Of a stretch of DNA of 64,000 nt, positions 21,928-34,078 are shown piece after piece. The stretch is taken from the NCBI GenBank assembly GCA_947095535.1, contig OX352772.1, positions 378,523,643 through 378,587,642 of the forward strand. Reading direction: 5' to 3'. A program made the position numbers and the translations under genes. Each line of letters opens with the position of its first letter. The stretch's first letter is position 1. The notes beneath the pieces were generated by a model. It did no database searches and was not told where the DNA came from. It saw nothing but the letters and a program-made list of their open reading frames with translations. Origin of the DNA: Poecilobothrus nobilitatus (Eukaryota; Arthropoda; Insecta; Diptera; Dolichopodidae).

Positions 21928-23478
21928 TTGGAAGACTTTCCAAGTTTACCTCTTCAAAATATTAATTTTACACCAGCCACAATACAGCTTTATCTAACTA
22001 AATTGAGTGATAACTCTGCTCCTGGACCAGATAACCTCCCAGAAATTATTTTAAAGCGTTGCGCCGATTCCCTATCTAATCCTATAGCACTTCTTTTTAA
22101 TAAATCTTTTGCTTCTGGGGTGTTCCCTAAATTATGGAAAAAATGGTACATAAGGCCAAAGACTCAAAAAGTAATGTCGTGAATTATAGGCCTATTGCTA
22201 AACTTTCTAGTTTGCCGAAAGTGTTTGAGCTTATGGTCTTTGATGCAATTTATGATTATTGTTCTGAAATTATAGTGAATGATCAACATGGATTTGTAAA
22301 AAAGAAATCAACTGTAACTAACCTTACAGAAATAGCTTCAACTATTTTAAAAACAATGGAAGTTGGGCGCCAAACTGACATGGTTTACACTGACTTAAGT
22401 AAAGCGTTTGATCTTTTACCTCATAGTGTAATACTCTATAAATTAAAAAAATATGGTTTTCGTTATTTCTTAATTAACAGGATTGATTCATACTTAAATA
22501 ACCGTAGCTATAGTGTTCTTTTCAGAACAGCAATTTCAGCATCTTTTGTTGCTAATTCTGGTGTACCACAGGGTAGTCATCTTGGACCATTGTTGTTTAT
22601 TATCTCAATAAATGATGTTACTAAGATTATTCAGAACAGTTCCATAAAAATTTACACGGACGACATGAAAATCTTTAAAGAAGTGTGCTCAATGAATGAT
22701 GCAGACTCTTTCCAAAAAGATCTTAATAACTTTATGAACTGGTGTAAATGTAACAATCTTATTTTAAACATTGATAAATGTGCCGTCATTTCATTTACGC
22801 GTTCCCTAAACTTAATCACAAATAATTACACTTTTAATAACAACATAATAAAAAGAGTCACTGAATTTAATGATCTTGGTGTAACTTTTGATTGTAAACT
22901 TACTTTTAATACACATATTAGCAAGATCATTAGTAAAGCAAACTCTAGGTTTTGTAAAAAGATGGTCTAGGGAATTTAATGACCCATATATTATAAAATC
23001 TCTTTACACGACTTTAGTTCGTCCTATTCTGGAGTATGCAAATCAGGTCTGGTCTCCACACTATCATCAACATATTGTTAGAATTGAAGCAATACAAAGA
23101 AATTTTCTAAGGTTCGCCTTAAGAAACCTAAATTGGGCTGATTCCCTTATATTGCCTCCATATGTCAATCGTTTCAAATTACTTGACATGAATACTTTAG
23201 AATGCAGACGAACAGTCATGGGTATTGTTTTTATTACTCAGGTATTTCATAACTATATAGATTCACCCTACATTAACAACATATTAATTAACTCAATCAA
23301 CACACGAACACGTTTCAGATCTGAAAACACATTTTCGATTAGATATCATAGGACTAATTACGGCAAATATGAGCCGATTAATAGAATGTTGATAAATGTG
23401 AATCAATACAAAACTATAATAAATATAAACATGACTAAAGATGTGATGAAAAAATCACTATTCAAAATAATTCCATAA
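21928..23478 (+). pseudogene. Reverse transcriptase of LINE-B, best-preserved RT in the window
   Basis: Three overlapping frames cover the whole RT: 21,928-22,182 (NSAPGPDNLPEIILK, GVFPKLWK), 22,134-22,970 (VNYRPIAKLSSLPKVFE, motif A YTDLSKAFDLLPH, motif B SGVPQGSHLGPLLF, motif C YTDDMKIF) and 22,888-23,478 (GFVKRWSREFNDP, RPILEYANQVWSP, RNFLRFALRNLNW). Two frameshifts (about 22,140-22,180 and about 22,960) break it. Motif C has Thr instead of Ala before DD. The final stop at about 23,478 is followed by a short A/T-rich 3' UTR. Confidence 0.9.
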
Positions 23479-23661
23479 TTGTTCTTCACTATTTTTGTTG
23501 TAAAAATTTTGTGAAATATTAAATATAAGTAAATATAAATTTTTTTTTTTATAAAATAAATTTTGCTTTGTATAACTTTAATATTAATTTTAAATTAAGT
23601 ATAATTATCTAAATGTAATATGTAAATACTTGAATTAAATAATAAATAAATAAATAAATAA

Positions 23662-24003
23662 ATAAAATAATTAAATTTGGCTTAATCTTATCCAAAGTTT
23701 CTGAGACTCATAACTACAATACATGTAATCGAAACAATTTAGCAGCTCAAAATTTTCCAATCAACGCTTTCTTGTCCACAATGTTTTTTCATTTTAATAG
23801 CTTACCACTGGATGTAAAAAACTCAAATACGATTTTAATTTTGAAAAATCGACTAAAAGTGTATCTTATTGCCAACTAAACCACAATTCTTTTCATGCGT
23901 ATTACATATAAATTTTGAATTTTGTAATTATAATAAGTTTTTTTTTTGTTTTATTATTTAAAAAAAGACAAACTAATCTAACTTTAATTTTCATATATCA
24001 TAA
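23662..24003 (+). repeat. Remainder of duplicated LINE 3'-end unit (copy 2)
   Basis: Continues copy 2 of the tail after LINE-B: ATTAAATTTGGCTTAATC onward, matching 20,588-20,908, including the C-terminal codons and the closing CATATATCATA block. Confidence 0.85.
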
Positions 24004-24410
24004 CTTCTTTTTTTTGTAGTGTAAAAACAAGTATTTTAAAAAAAAATTAATTAGAAGAATTTATATCAAGTGTATTGAATTTGCTTACAAAACTTGAACA
24101 GCATTAAATAACATATTTTTTTCTAAGTCCTAATTTCATACATAATATATGCAAGTTTTATTATTTTAATGTTGAATTTTATAAAATAATATTTTTAAAC
24201 AAAATAGTCTTTTATTTAAAACACAAACAATTTTCGTTTTATTTTAATTTCTTTTATTAAATTTTTTTTTTCTTTATTTCAATTAAAAATTGTTAGTACA
24301 TTTACAGTTTAAGCGTGAATTAAAACATAAGATATTAATATTATACAATGGGATTATAGAGGATTAGAGCCAATTATGCCTCATAGCTATTTATATAATT
24401 TTTGTTTTTT
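24004..24410. other. AT-rich stretch, nothing recognised
   Basis: Long A and T runs. No ORF, repeat end or RNA motif seen. Confidence 0.5.
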
Positions 24411-25546
24411 ATACCCGTATGAACTATGTTCAAGGCTATAATAAATTTGCCATTGGAGTCGAGCTAGAGGAGTCGAGCTAGATATAGTGTCAAAGGTATG
24501 GATCGGCTCAGAATCGAATTCTGAGTCGATTAAGCCATGTACGCCCGTCCGTGCGCATGATAACTCAAAAAATAAAGGAGCTAGGAAGCTGACTTTTTTT
24601 ACTATTTAAATCCAGCATTTTCGGCCGCCGGGTTCGAGTAGTCGGATTTAGTAGCCATATAACTTCTTTCTTTAAATGGAAATAACTCAGTGTCTATTCA
24701 AGCTAGGTATTTGATATTTTTCAAATGATTATCAAGTTTTATGGCAACAACTTCTGTAAAATTTGGATGTGATGGGTACGACAGGTTCGGGTAGCTGCCA
24801 TACAACTTTTCTTTTTAAATGAAAATAACTCAGTGTCTACAGAAGCTAGGAACCTGAAATTTAGTAAATTACATGTCAACAATTTTTGCAAAATTTGGTT
24901 GATCTAGAGTAGCCGGTTCATTGCACCTCTTGGAACTTAATGAAGCTAGGGGTCTGAAATCTTACAAATGATGATGAAGTTTTATGGCTAGAACTTCTGT
25001 AAAATTTGGTTGTGCTGGTGCAACAGGTTCGGGTAGCTGTCATACAACTTCTCTTTTTATGAAAATAACTCAGTGTCTATTGAAGATAGCTATCTGAAAT
25101 TTAGTGAAAAGGTGTCGAGTTACATGCCAAAAACTTTTGTAAAATTTGATTGGTCTAAAGCAGGTGGTCCAGGCTTCTTGTATTTCTTGGACTTAATGAA
25201 GCTAGGCGTCTAAAATCTTATAAATGATAATCAAGTTTCATGGCAACAACTTCTGTAAAATTTGATTATGCAATAGATTCGGGTAGCTGTCATACAACTC
25301 TACAATTTACATAAATATATCTCTGTAGTTAACGTCGGTACTAAAACATCTGAATGTTTTTAAAAGATGATCAAGTTTTATAGAAACAGGATATATTACG
25401 TTCATACGGGTATCCCAGAGTTGACACAGTCTACACTACTGCACTCTTCCTCGTTTTTTATTGTTATTTTTTTTTATTATTCTACGTTCATACGGGTATC
25501 CCAGAGTTGACACAGTCTACTTTACTGCGTTCTTCCTAGTTTTTTA
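24411..25546 (+). mobile_element. GTCC repeat, variant with internal tandem repeats and doubled 3' end
   Basis: Starts ATACCCGTATG (24,411) and carries CGCCCGTCCGTGCG at the GTCC position. It ends CATACGGGTAT (25,403) ... CTTCCTCGTTTTT. The 3' terminal 60 bases occur twice, at 25,399-25,459 and 25,485-25,546. The interior has repeated blocks (AACTCAGTGTCTA at 24,688, 24,828, 25,067; AACTTCTGTAAAATTTGG four times). The body differs from the 1,171 copy although the ends agree, so this is a subfamily. Confidence 0.75.
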
Positions 25547-25649
25547 TTATTTTTTTATTTTCTACCTTTTATAAATTTTTTTTTTGTTAATAATTGTTTC
25601 TTTTATTGAATATTAAAAATTATTTTATTATGTGTTTTTTTTTATTTTT

Positions 25650-26451
25650 AGCACATTTCAAAAAATTTTTTGAAAAAATGTGCCTATTTGTTTCACTCTG
25701 TTCGTCCGTCCGTCTGTTTACAAAACTTCTACATCGTTAAAGATAGAGAAAAAAAATTTTTAACCATGGGTAGGTCTTATAAAAAAAATAATTTTGTGGA
25801 ACAACTTTTTCATGTAGCCCCATCTATCAGGGGACTACCGCCCCGCCCCTCAAACTTTGAAAAAGCCCTATTTTTAAACGCGTGTATTTCATGTTCCGCT
25901 TAACATTTTTTCAATCTGAAAACGCCATTCGACAGGAATTTTTTACCTTTATAAATTATAAATATCAAAATTATTTATAGTTATAAATCAAATTCTGCAT
26001 GATTTTTCTACCTTTATAACTCCGACACCCTTTCAGATAGAGACTTGAAATTTTGAGGCGAGAAGGAACTTTTAGAATTAGTATATTAGTTTACTCAGAA
26101 AATTTTTTTGTACCATCCCCTGTTTATGAGCTATTAGGTCTCAAAAATTGAAAATTTGCAATTTTTAAACACCTGTAAACATTTTTCTTCGGCAACACAA
26201 AAAAATTAAAGCTCCAGTAATATATTTTTATGTATGTTAATGGTTCTTTTTAATTGTATAGGGTTCCCAAGTTACAGCCCCAAAAATTGCAAAAAAGACC
26301 TATTTTCAAATGTATATATATCAGGCTCTGCGTAGTAGTTTTACAATCTGAAAACACTAAAAGACCGGAAATTTTCTTAGCTCTATAAAACAATATCAAA
26401 ATTATGCAATATTAAGTAATTTACTATTTAAATTTACCGTTATGTTAAAAC
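25650..26451 (+). mobile_element. GTCC repeat body (left part), interrupted by LINE-C
   Basis: Begins with a terminal hairpin (GCACATTTC ... AAAATGTGC) and GTCCGTCCGTCTG at 25,702-25,716. It then matches the body of 1,171-3,064 and of 35,138-36,380. It breaks at about 26,451 inside ACCGTTATGTTAAAAC and resumes at 31,467. Confidence 0.75.
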
Positions 26452-27020
26452 AAATTAAACTTAATGAGGATAGGACATATAAACTAGAAACTTTTGTAAA
26501 CAAATTGCAGGGGGAAATAGATGGGATTGAACAACATATAAACCAGTCCAATATTATAATCTCCGGGCTACCTTCTAATTTAGACAATACAAAAAATACT
26601 GTATGTACCATATTTGATAAAATTCAAGCCAAAATTCCTAAGGAAAACATTTTAAGTGTTCCTTGTTTAAATAAGCATAACAATAATAAGGAAAATAAAA
26701 ATACTTTATACTTGGTAAAAATGAAAACCGATAAAGATAAAGAAGAAGCTATGGCGAAGAAATCTAACTACCGAAACCATTTCACAGTTGAAGTAGGGCT
26801 TGAAAAATATGGCAACAAGCTAATTTTTTTTCGTCCACATCTTACCTCTCTTCAATCTAAATTACATTATGAGGCTCGGCAGCTTAAAATCGCTGGAAAA
26901 TGTCTATATCTGTGGATCAAGAATAATAAAATTTATTTACGACAAAATGAAAACACAACGGTATTTAGAATTGAAAATTTTAATGACATTAACTTTGCTA
27001 AAACTAAACTTTGCAAATAA
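26442..27020 (+). pseudogene. LINE-C ORF1, L1-type RNA-binding protein, N-terminally truncated
   Basis: 192 codons. The end of a coiled coil (KLETFVNKLQGEIDGIEQHI) is followed by QSNIIISGLPSN, the first strand of an L1-type RRM, and a C-terminal domain (FFRPHLTSLQSKLHYEARQL ... YLWIKNNKIYLRQ) as in L1 ORF1p/Baculo_FP-like proteins. The ATG and first codons (26,442-26,451) come from the interrupted GTCC repeat, not from the element, so the true ORF1 start was lost. The frame is open to a natural TAA. Confidence 0.75.
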
Positions 27021-28190
27021 ATACAATATAGATAAAATAATTTTTCCAAAACATTCATTTTTGATTAATAAAATTTCTTTCTTTGTTATTCTCACATTAT
27101 TACACATAAATTTGGATTTAATTAACTTTTCAAGTAAAATAACTTTAAATAACATAACCTATAATATTATATTAGTAATTTGTTCTTTTTATTTTTACAT
27201 TCTAATTACAACAACAACTTTAATTAACATAACATATAGCATTGTCTTAGATCTTTGTTTTTTTTTTTTTACTTTTTTATATCTACATAATTCTATATTT
27301 AATTTATATTTCATAGCAAACAATTTGTCAAAATCAGCAATTTCAGTTTTATACAGTATACTGATTAAGTCATTTATAAACAATTGGTCAACTAACGTCT
27401 TTAAACATAATTTATTATTTCTTATATATTTTAGTACAATTTATATCTCAACAATAACAAGTAAATTTAATATAAACTTAATCTATTTTACAATTTTTAT
27501 AACTCCTAAAATTATATTTTGCTCTTTCAGACTAAATTCTTATCCTTTAACTTTAAACTATTCAACTTTAAATATTAACCTTAAACAATTACACATTGCT
27601 CGTATTTACATTTCATATATTTCAAATTTTTCTACATTATTATATTTACGACTAAATCTATTTCACTTATTATTTTTTTCTCAAAATTATCTATTAACTT
27701 TAAACTTTACAATTTTAAACACTAATTTTAAGCAATTATACATTGGCCATATTTACATTTTATACATTTCAAATTTTTCTACACTATTATACTACAAAAT
27801 CTAATTCACTTATTAATTTTTTTTCAAAATTTTCAATTAACTTTAAACTTTACAATTTTAAACACTAATTTTAAACAATTATACTTTGGCCATATTTACA
27901 TTTTATATATTACATTTTAATTTTTCTATATTATTATACATATTTACGAATAAATGTAATTCACTTATTAATTCTAATTCAAATTATCCACCTATGATAT
28001 TATATAAAAACATCTTAATACTATATAAAAAAAATAATATATATAAACATACATATCAATCTTCTACTACTCTTTTTTTTTTTTGTGGTCAGCTGTTAAA
28101 TTTAATATTACATAAAAATATAATAAATATTAATTTTGACAGATTACAACTGTTAATTTTAACTCATGCTATACAAATTATTACTTTATA
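27021..28190 (+). repeat. T-rich spacer of LINE-C with tandem repeats of about 140 bases
   Basis: About 1.2 kb between ORF1 and ORF2, very AT-rich. From about 27,540 to 27,965 a block (TTTAAACTTTACAATTTTAAA ... TTTACATTTTATA ... TTCACTTATTA) is repeated about three times. A long hydrophobic ORF (26,869-27,804) here is explained by T-rich composition. Such a long inter-ORF spacer is unusual for a LINE. Confidence 0.65.
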
Positions 28191-28196
28191 CTCTAT

Positions 28197-29135
28197 ATGC
28201 ACTTAGATGAAATAGAAAACGTAGAAAGCCATTTCAAGGTGGCACATTACCTAAATTACGACCATAATTCAATGAGTATAAAGTATCAAAATAATTTTAA
28301 CATTTTGTACTTAAACATACAAAGTTTAAGAAAAAAAATCTTTGAATTAGAAACATTAATCGAGAATTTTAAATGTAACATAGATGTAATTGTTCTAACT
28401 GAAATATGGCTACTTTCTTCTGAGAATAAATTTTTCAATCTATCAGGATATGATTCATATTTCATTAATAGAGACAAACCATATGGTGGAATCGCTATCT
28501 ATATAAAAAATCACTATTCTAGTAATATTACTATTACTGAAGAATTTGACAATAGCCAAATATTAGGTATTAAGATAATGAAGCAAAACTTTAATATTGT
28601 TGGAATTTATAGATCGCACGAAACACATCCTACTAACTTTATTAATAGAATCGATGAATTGACTTCCAACTACAAAAGATCTATAATAGTAGGTGATTTA
28701 AATCTTGACTTGCTAAATATAAACAACCCGGATATAGTCTCATATAAAGATATGTTGCTAAGTAATGGTTTCTTTATCTGCAATAAGATTTCTGAAACTT
28801 TCGCTACCAGATTTGGATCACAATCTAAAACAATAATTGATCATTTTCTAACCGACATTGTAGACAAAAAATATAATTTACATGTCTTAGATTGTTCCTT
28901 ATCTGATCATCAAATGCTTTTAATCAGTACAAAACATATAAAAAATAATAATTGTAATAATATTCAATACAAAACCGTTTTAAATTACACCAATATTACT
29001 AACAATGATTTCTGGCTAAATTTTGAATCATACAATGATGTTGATCAAATCATTGATAATCTCTCTGCTTTAATAAATAATAATACGGAGCGTATTGAAA
29101 TAAAAAATGTTAAAAAAAAAGATATGGATAACTGA
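28197..29135 (+). pseudogene. LINE-C endonuclease, intact frame
   Basis: 312 codons open. APE-type motifs in order: FNILYLNIQSLRKK (Asn), VIVLTEIWL (catalytic Glu; T-E-I-W-L), YGGIAIYIKN, VGIYRSHE, IIVGDLNLDLL (GDLN), KTIIDHFLTD and CSLSDHQML (SDH). No catalytic residue is visibly lost, so this domain could still be functional. The next codons overlap a different frame at 29,107, a frameshift into the RT linker. Confidence 0.85.
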
Positions 29136-31043
29136 AGAGATTTTATGTGTTATGAAAATCAGAGATTCCTTTTTTAAATATAAGAAGCAACACGTGAATA
29201 ATACTCATATTAACAACTTGTATATTCAATATAGAAATAATATATTCAATATAGTTAAAAAATTAGTTATTGAGGCAAAAAAAAAATATTGCTCGGACAA
29301 AATCTCTTTATATCCGAGTGATACAAAAAAACTTGGGAATTTATATAAGGAGATTATACTTAATACTGATACACCCGTTTCAAACACCCAAGTTAAAACT
29401 CTATGCCAGAATGAGAAAAGACATTGACATTTCCGAATGTTTCAATAATTTCTTTGTCAATGTAACCAAGGAAATAAACATATTTAATACAATTATTGAT
29501 CATGTTTATTTAAGCCAATTCGGTCGTACCATAGCTTCAGAATTCCAATTAACTCCAACAAATCTCGAAGAAGTAAGCACGGCTATCAGCTCATTAAATG
29601 CTGCAGCAGCTACAGGAATTGACAATATTTCTACGAAACTCATCAAACGTTTTGCGGACCGATTAGTCCCTATATTTGTTAAATTAATTAATAAATCATT
29701 TAGTAACGGCATTTTTCCAAAAAAACTCAAAAGTGCAATTGTAACTCCTATTTATAAAGACGGAAATAAAACTGACTGCTCAAACTACAGGCCTATTTCT
29801 ATTCTCCCAGCAATTTCAAAAATAGATTATCTAACTTGTTTTACTCTAATGATATCTTGAGTGAACAGCAGTTTGGTTTTCAATCAAAATCTAACACCAC
29901 AGCTGCTTGTCTAAATCTAACAGATTTCATATCAAAAAGTATTGACAGGAAAAAATATACCAGCTGCGTCTTCCTTGACTTGAAAAAAGCATTTGATTGT
30001 GTGGATCATGAAATCTTATTGCTGAAACTTTCCAACTTTAATTTTTCAAGAATTCAAATACAATTTTTCGAATCTTACCTATTTAATAGAACACAAATAG
30101 TTCGCATTAATAATATTTGTAGCTTTGAGAAAAGCATATATAAAGGGTACTACAAGGCTCTATTTTGGGACCGGACCTCTTTAAGTTATACATTGATGAT
30201 CTAACTCGTCTAGCCCTAAAAGGGGAAATACAGCTGTTTGCTGATGATGCGGTCTTAAAGTACTCTGAAAATAGTGAGGAAATTACAAAAACTTCAATTC
30301 AAAATGATCTGAGTGTCATTCAAGAGTGGTTAAATAAATATAGGATCAGTCTAAATATTAAAAAAACTAAAATAATTATCTTTGCCAATAAACCATGGAA
30401 CTTAGGTACAAGTATTCTCTTTAGAAATGAAAAAATTGAAATTGTCAAAAACTTTAATTATCTAGGTTTAAATTTAGATTATAAACTTAATTGGAGCAAT
30501 CACATCGATTACTTAAAAAAAAGAATAGCGCCATACATATTTATCCTGCATAGATTGAAAAACTTTTTATCTAACAAAGCCCTATACACGATCTACAATT
30601 CCTATAAAATCTCATATTTGTTATCTAAACCCAATCTGGGGAAGAGCTGCCAAAGATTATTTGAACAAGTTAGACATTTTACATAAAAAAGTATAAAGAT
30701 AATTAATCGGTACCCGACTCAACATCCAACAAGTTTATTATATTCTTCCCAATATATTAGTTTAGCAAACATTTGTAAATATGAGCTATATGTCTTGGCT
30801 TTCAAGATTGTAAATGATGATATAAAGCATAATTTTATCTTGAATAGATTGATTGACATTCATAACCACAATACACGTAACAAAGCGAACTATTATTTAT
30901 CATTGTTTCGTACAAATAACCAAAGTAATAATGGGCTGTATAATTATTTAAAAGCATATAATGAACTACCGGAAAGTCTTAAACAGATTGCGAATCTACC
31001 TACGTTTAAAATCCGAATTAAAGCATTTGTGTTAGAAAGTTAA
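29107..31043 (+). pseudogene. LINE-C reverse transcriptase and C-terminus (broken)
   Basis: RT across at least four frames: ATGIDNISTKLIK and CSNYRPISILPAISK (29,270-29,860), QQFGFQSKSNTTAAC and motif A FLDLKKAFDCVDH (29,836-30,204), a damaged motif B ending ILGPDLFKLYIDD, motif C LFADDAVLKY (30,165-30,686), then KNFNYLGLNLDYKLNW. The C-terminal piece (30,795-31,043) has DIHNHNTRNKANYY and YNELPESLKQ. All three catalytic Asp are present. Frame breaks at about 29,430, 29,825, 30,160 and 30,690 kill the copy. Confidence 0.85.
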
Positions 31044-31466
31044 AAATAAATAAAATAAAGAAGTAAGAAAATAAGAGGAAGGTCGAGGGAATGTTATATG
31101 TTATATTAGTTGTTGTATTCTATTTATGCATGTAGTTGTATGTGGATTAAATTTAAATTTATAGTCATAGAAAAAAGTGTGTTTTTATTTAAAAAAAAAA
31201 AAGAAAAAGTAAAAAATAAGAAAATGTAAAAACTTTTCATGTACATATATAGATGATAGGTATTATTATTATTTATTTGATTACGTTTAATATTACTTTT
31301 TAATGAACTTTATTATTTTTAATGAATATTATTTATATGAACTTTATCAGACCAGACAGCTCAAGCTACGGTCAAATAAATAAACTTGTATTACTAAACA
31401 CTTTACATAAAATAATAATTACTGTAATCTAAATTATAAAATACGATAATAAAGAAAAAAAAAAAA

Positions 31467-31940
31467 CCATAATATTTTGCATGATATTTCTTTTTTCATA
31501 ACTCCGACACGTTTTGAGATAGGAACCTGAAATTTTAAGACAAGAAAGAACTTTTAGAATTAGTTTCTTATTAGTTTAGTTTCCTCAGAAAATTTTTTGG
31601 TAGAACCCCCTCTTTAAGAGTTATTTCGCCTCAAAAATTGAAAATTTGCAATATTTAGACACCTGTAACTTAGGCACCTGTAAAAAATTTTCTTCGGCAA
31701 GACATGAAAATTAAAGGTTCAATAATATATTTTTACGTGTGTTAACGGTTTTTCTTAGTTATATAGGGTTCCGGACTTACAGCCCTTCAAAATTCCAGAA
31801 AAGACCTATTGTCACGTTTTTTCTTATTACATGAAATTTACAAATTTTTGTGCAAGTCACAATTCTAAACAGTTTGTATTGCCTTTTGGAAATGTGCGCT
31901 TTTAAAAACTGTTGGTTTACATTCTATCTTGTTATTTTTT
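31467..31940 (+). mobile_element. GTCC repeat body (right part)
   Basis: Continues the body broken at 26,451: ATTTTGCATGATATTTC, CATAACTCCGACACG, then GGTTTACATTCTATCTTGTT at the end, which matches 36,345-36,365. Confidence 0.75.
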
Positions 31941-31989
31941 GTTTCCAGTTAAATTTGCTTGAATTTCATTTTTCTGTTTTGATAAAATT

Positions 31990-33700
31990 TGTAAATTAGT
32001 AAGTTTGTTTATAAATGTGTTTCATGCATGAATTTAGTAATTCTCTTTTTGAAGTAGCTTAGTCTTTCAATTGATTTAAAATTAGACGGTAGATCATTGT
32101 AACATTTTAAATATTGATATAAACTGTTTGTTTTTTGTTTATCCGTTCTAAATAAGCTAAGATAATAATTTCATTTATTTCTGGTGTTATATGTGGATCT
32201 ATATTCCTATTGAGTATAAAGTTATGCTTAACCTAATAATATTTAGTGTATAATTTTGAATGCTAGTAGGTACAGCTTTATATTGCCAACAAAATCAAGA
32301 CTTGGGTACTGAATAAAATATAGTTGATTAGTTGGATGTGTAGTTGGATAATTGTGAATTATTTTTATTGCCTTCTTGTGAAGAATATTTAATCTGTCCA
32401 AATGAACTTTTGAAGTCCTATTCCATATAGGGTTTAAATATATAATATTAGAGTGTATATATGAATTATAAATAATATTTATAGTTTGTTTGTCAAAGAA
32501 TATTCTTAGTCTCTTTAATATAAAAATGTAAGGAGAGATTTTCTTACAAACAAAACCAATGTGGTCTGTCCATCTATTATAAGATGTAGAGTAAATGGAC
32601 CATCTAAAGGCTAGAGTCTGTCCACTAAGGCCTAGGTAGTTAAAGTTTTTTACTACTTCGACTTGACTATTATCATATATAAAGGATGGATTATGAAACA
32701 GCTTGTTTCCAAATAATAGTATTTTCGTCTTATTTAAATTTATTACTAGCCGATTTTTGTCTAACCATTCATCAATTAATGATAAATCTTGTAATATTAT
32801 TGTTTTTAATTCCATTTATTATTTGCCGAATATTTTATTGCTGCATCGTCAGCGAATAATTAATTGCAGAGACCCTTTAAGATTAACTTGTGACAAATCA
32901 TAGATATATATTTTAAATAGGTCGGGGCCTAGAATGCATCTTTCAGGAACACCTTTTTTACTTAATCTTGGATTACTGTAAGCATTATCTAATTTCACCT
33001 TTTGTGATCGACCTATTAAATATGTTTTAAATAATGCTATATGTTCGAGTGAGAGGCCTAGTTTTTTAAGCTTAAACAGTAATATATCATGGTCTACTCA
33101 ATCGAATGCTTTTTGGAGATCAATAAAAAGGCACGCAGTGAACTTTCCGTTATTCATATTTTTTGTGATAAAATCGGAAATCGGGTGATAGGGAAGCTGC
33201 GGTGGTGTTTGACTTCAAAACTAAATTGTTCACAATACAGGATATTATTGTGGGTTGAAAAATCATTTAATCTAGTCTTTATAATTTTTTCAAAGATTTT
33301 CGAAAAAGTGCTCAAGACTGATATAGGCCGGTAATTTGTTGAATTGGTCGCGTTTTCTTTTTTATATATCGGTGTTATAATGTCAGTTTTCAGGCATTCA
33401 GGAAAAATATTTGTCTGGAATGAAATGTTAAGTTTATTAACATATCAGTGTATGTACAAGTTTGTCAACAAATTTTTTTACAAATTTTGTGGAGATGTTA
33501 TCGTAGCCGGTTGCGGAATTTGGTTTCAACGATCTAATTATATTTTCCACTTCTGTTGTTGAAGTTGGTGTAAGTAAGAATGGGCGTAATATATTGGGTC
33601 TTAAATTATTAAAAAAACTGTGATCAATGCAAGTATTTGAAATTTTTAGACTACTTGTCACATTCGTGAAAAAGTCGTTCATGCACTCTGATATGTTTTA
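31990..33700 (-). pseudogene. LINE-C2 reverse transcriptase
   Basis: Blocks in order: ATGYDNISTKFVKKF (33,682-33,437), FSKIFEKII near 33,300, motif A LFIDLQKAFD followed by a stop then VDHDILLFKLKKLGLS (about 33,050-33,125), a damaged motif B with ILGPDLFKIYI, motif C FADDAAIKYSANN (about 32,820-32,855, one frame off), and DLSLIDEWLDKNRL, VEVVKNFNYLGL, RWTDHIGFVCKKI (32,815-32,243). The C-terminal part, with CYNDLPSNFKSIE in a broken frame, reaches about 31,990. Confidence 0.75.
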
Positions 33701-34078
33701 TCGATCTATGATTAAAATATTTTTATTGTATTCTAGGACTTTGATCTGTGTTTTCGAGTCCTTCCCACCCTTGTTAAACATGATTTTTTTATAAAGTTTC
33801 TACAGTTTTTTTTACTGTCGTTCAGATTTTTCGTTATTCCATCGGCACAAAATTTAACTTTGGCGTCGAGAATCATGTTTTTTACTTAATAATAAAAATA
33901 AAATTATCTCGATTAAATTTGTACAGAGAAGAAATATTCCAGTCATTGGGGGGATACTTTAATTTATATTTAAAAAAAGAGTCGCGAACCTTAATCATGT
34001 TTAGTATGTCATTACTCATCCAATTATGTTTTTTAATCGTTTTTGTGAAATGAGTTGTCGTGGTATATTTTTTAATTA

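Larger units (their letters stand above)
20991..23661 (+). mobile_element. CR1-group LINE-B insertion, 5'-truncated, 8-base target duplication
   Basis: The insertion lies inside copy 2 of the duplicated LINE tail. ATAAAATA is present at 20,983-20,990 and again at 23,662-23,669, a clean target-site duplication. The element begins within the endonuclease and ends in an (AAAT)n tail from about 23,636. Copy 1 of the surrounding tail gives the empty-site sequence. It is a paralogous family to LINE-A (both have QHGF, KxSTVTN and YTDLSKAFD-type blocks). Confidence 0.9.
26452..31466 (+). mobile_element. LINE-C, about 5.0 kb, inserted in a GTCC repeat
   Basis: Plus-strand LINE flanked by the two halves of a GTCC repeat body. 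The uninterrupted copy at 35,876-35,945 gives the empty site. Order: ORF1 remnant (26,442-27,020), T-rich spacer (27,021-28,190), endonuclease (28,197-29,135), RT (29,107-31,043), 3' UTR and A12 tail ending at 31,466. A short AAAAC duplication at the junctions is likely but merges with the A-tail. ORF1 starts mid-protein, so it is 5'-truncated. Confidence 0.85.

Noticed and set aside
26869..27804. 311-codon hydrophobic ORF, multi-pass membrane protein look
   Set aside because: It starts inside ORF1 in another frame and runs through T-rich tandem repeats. Phe/Ile/Leu/Tyr content follows from composition.
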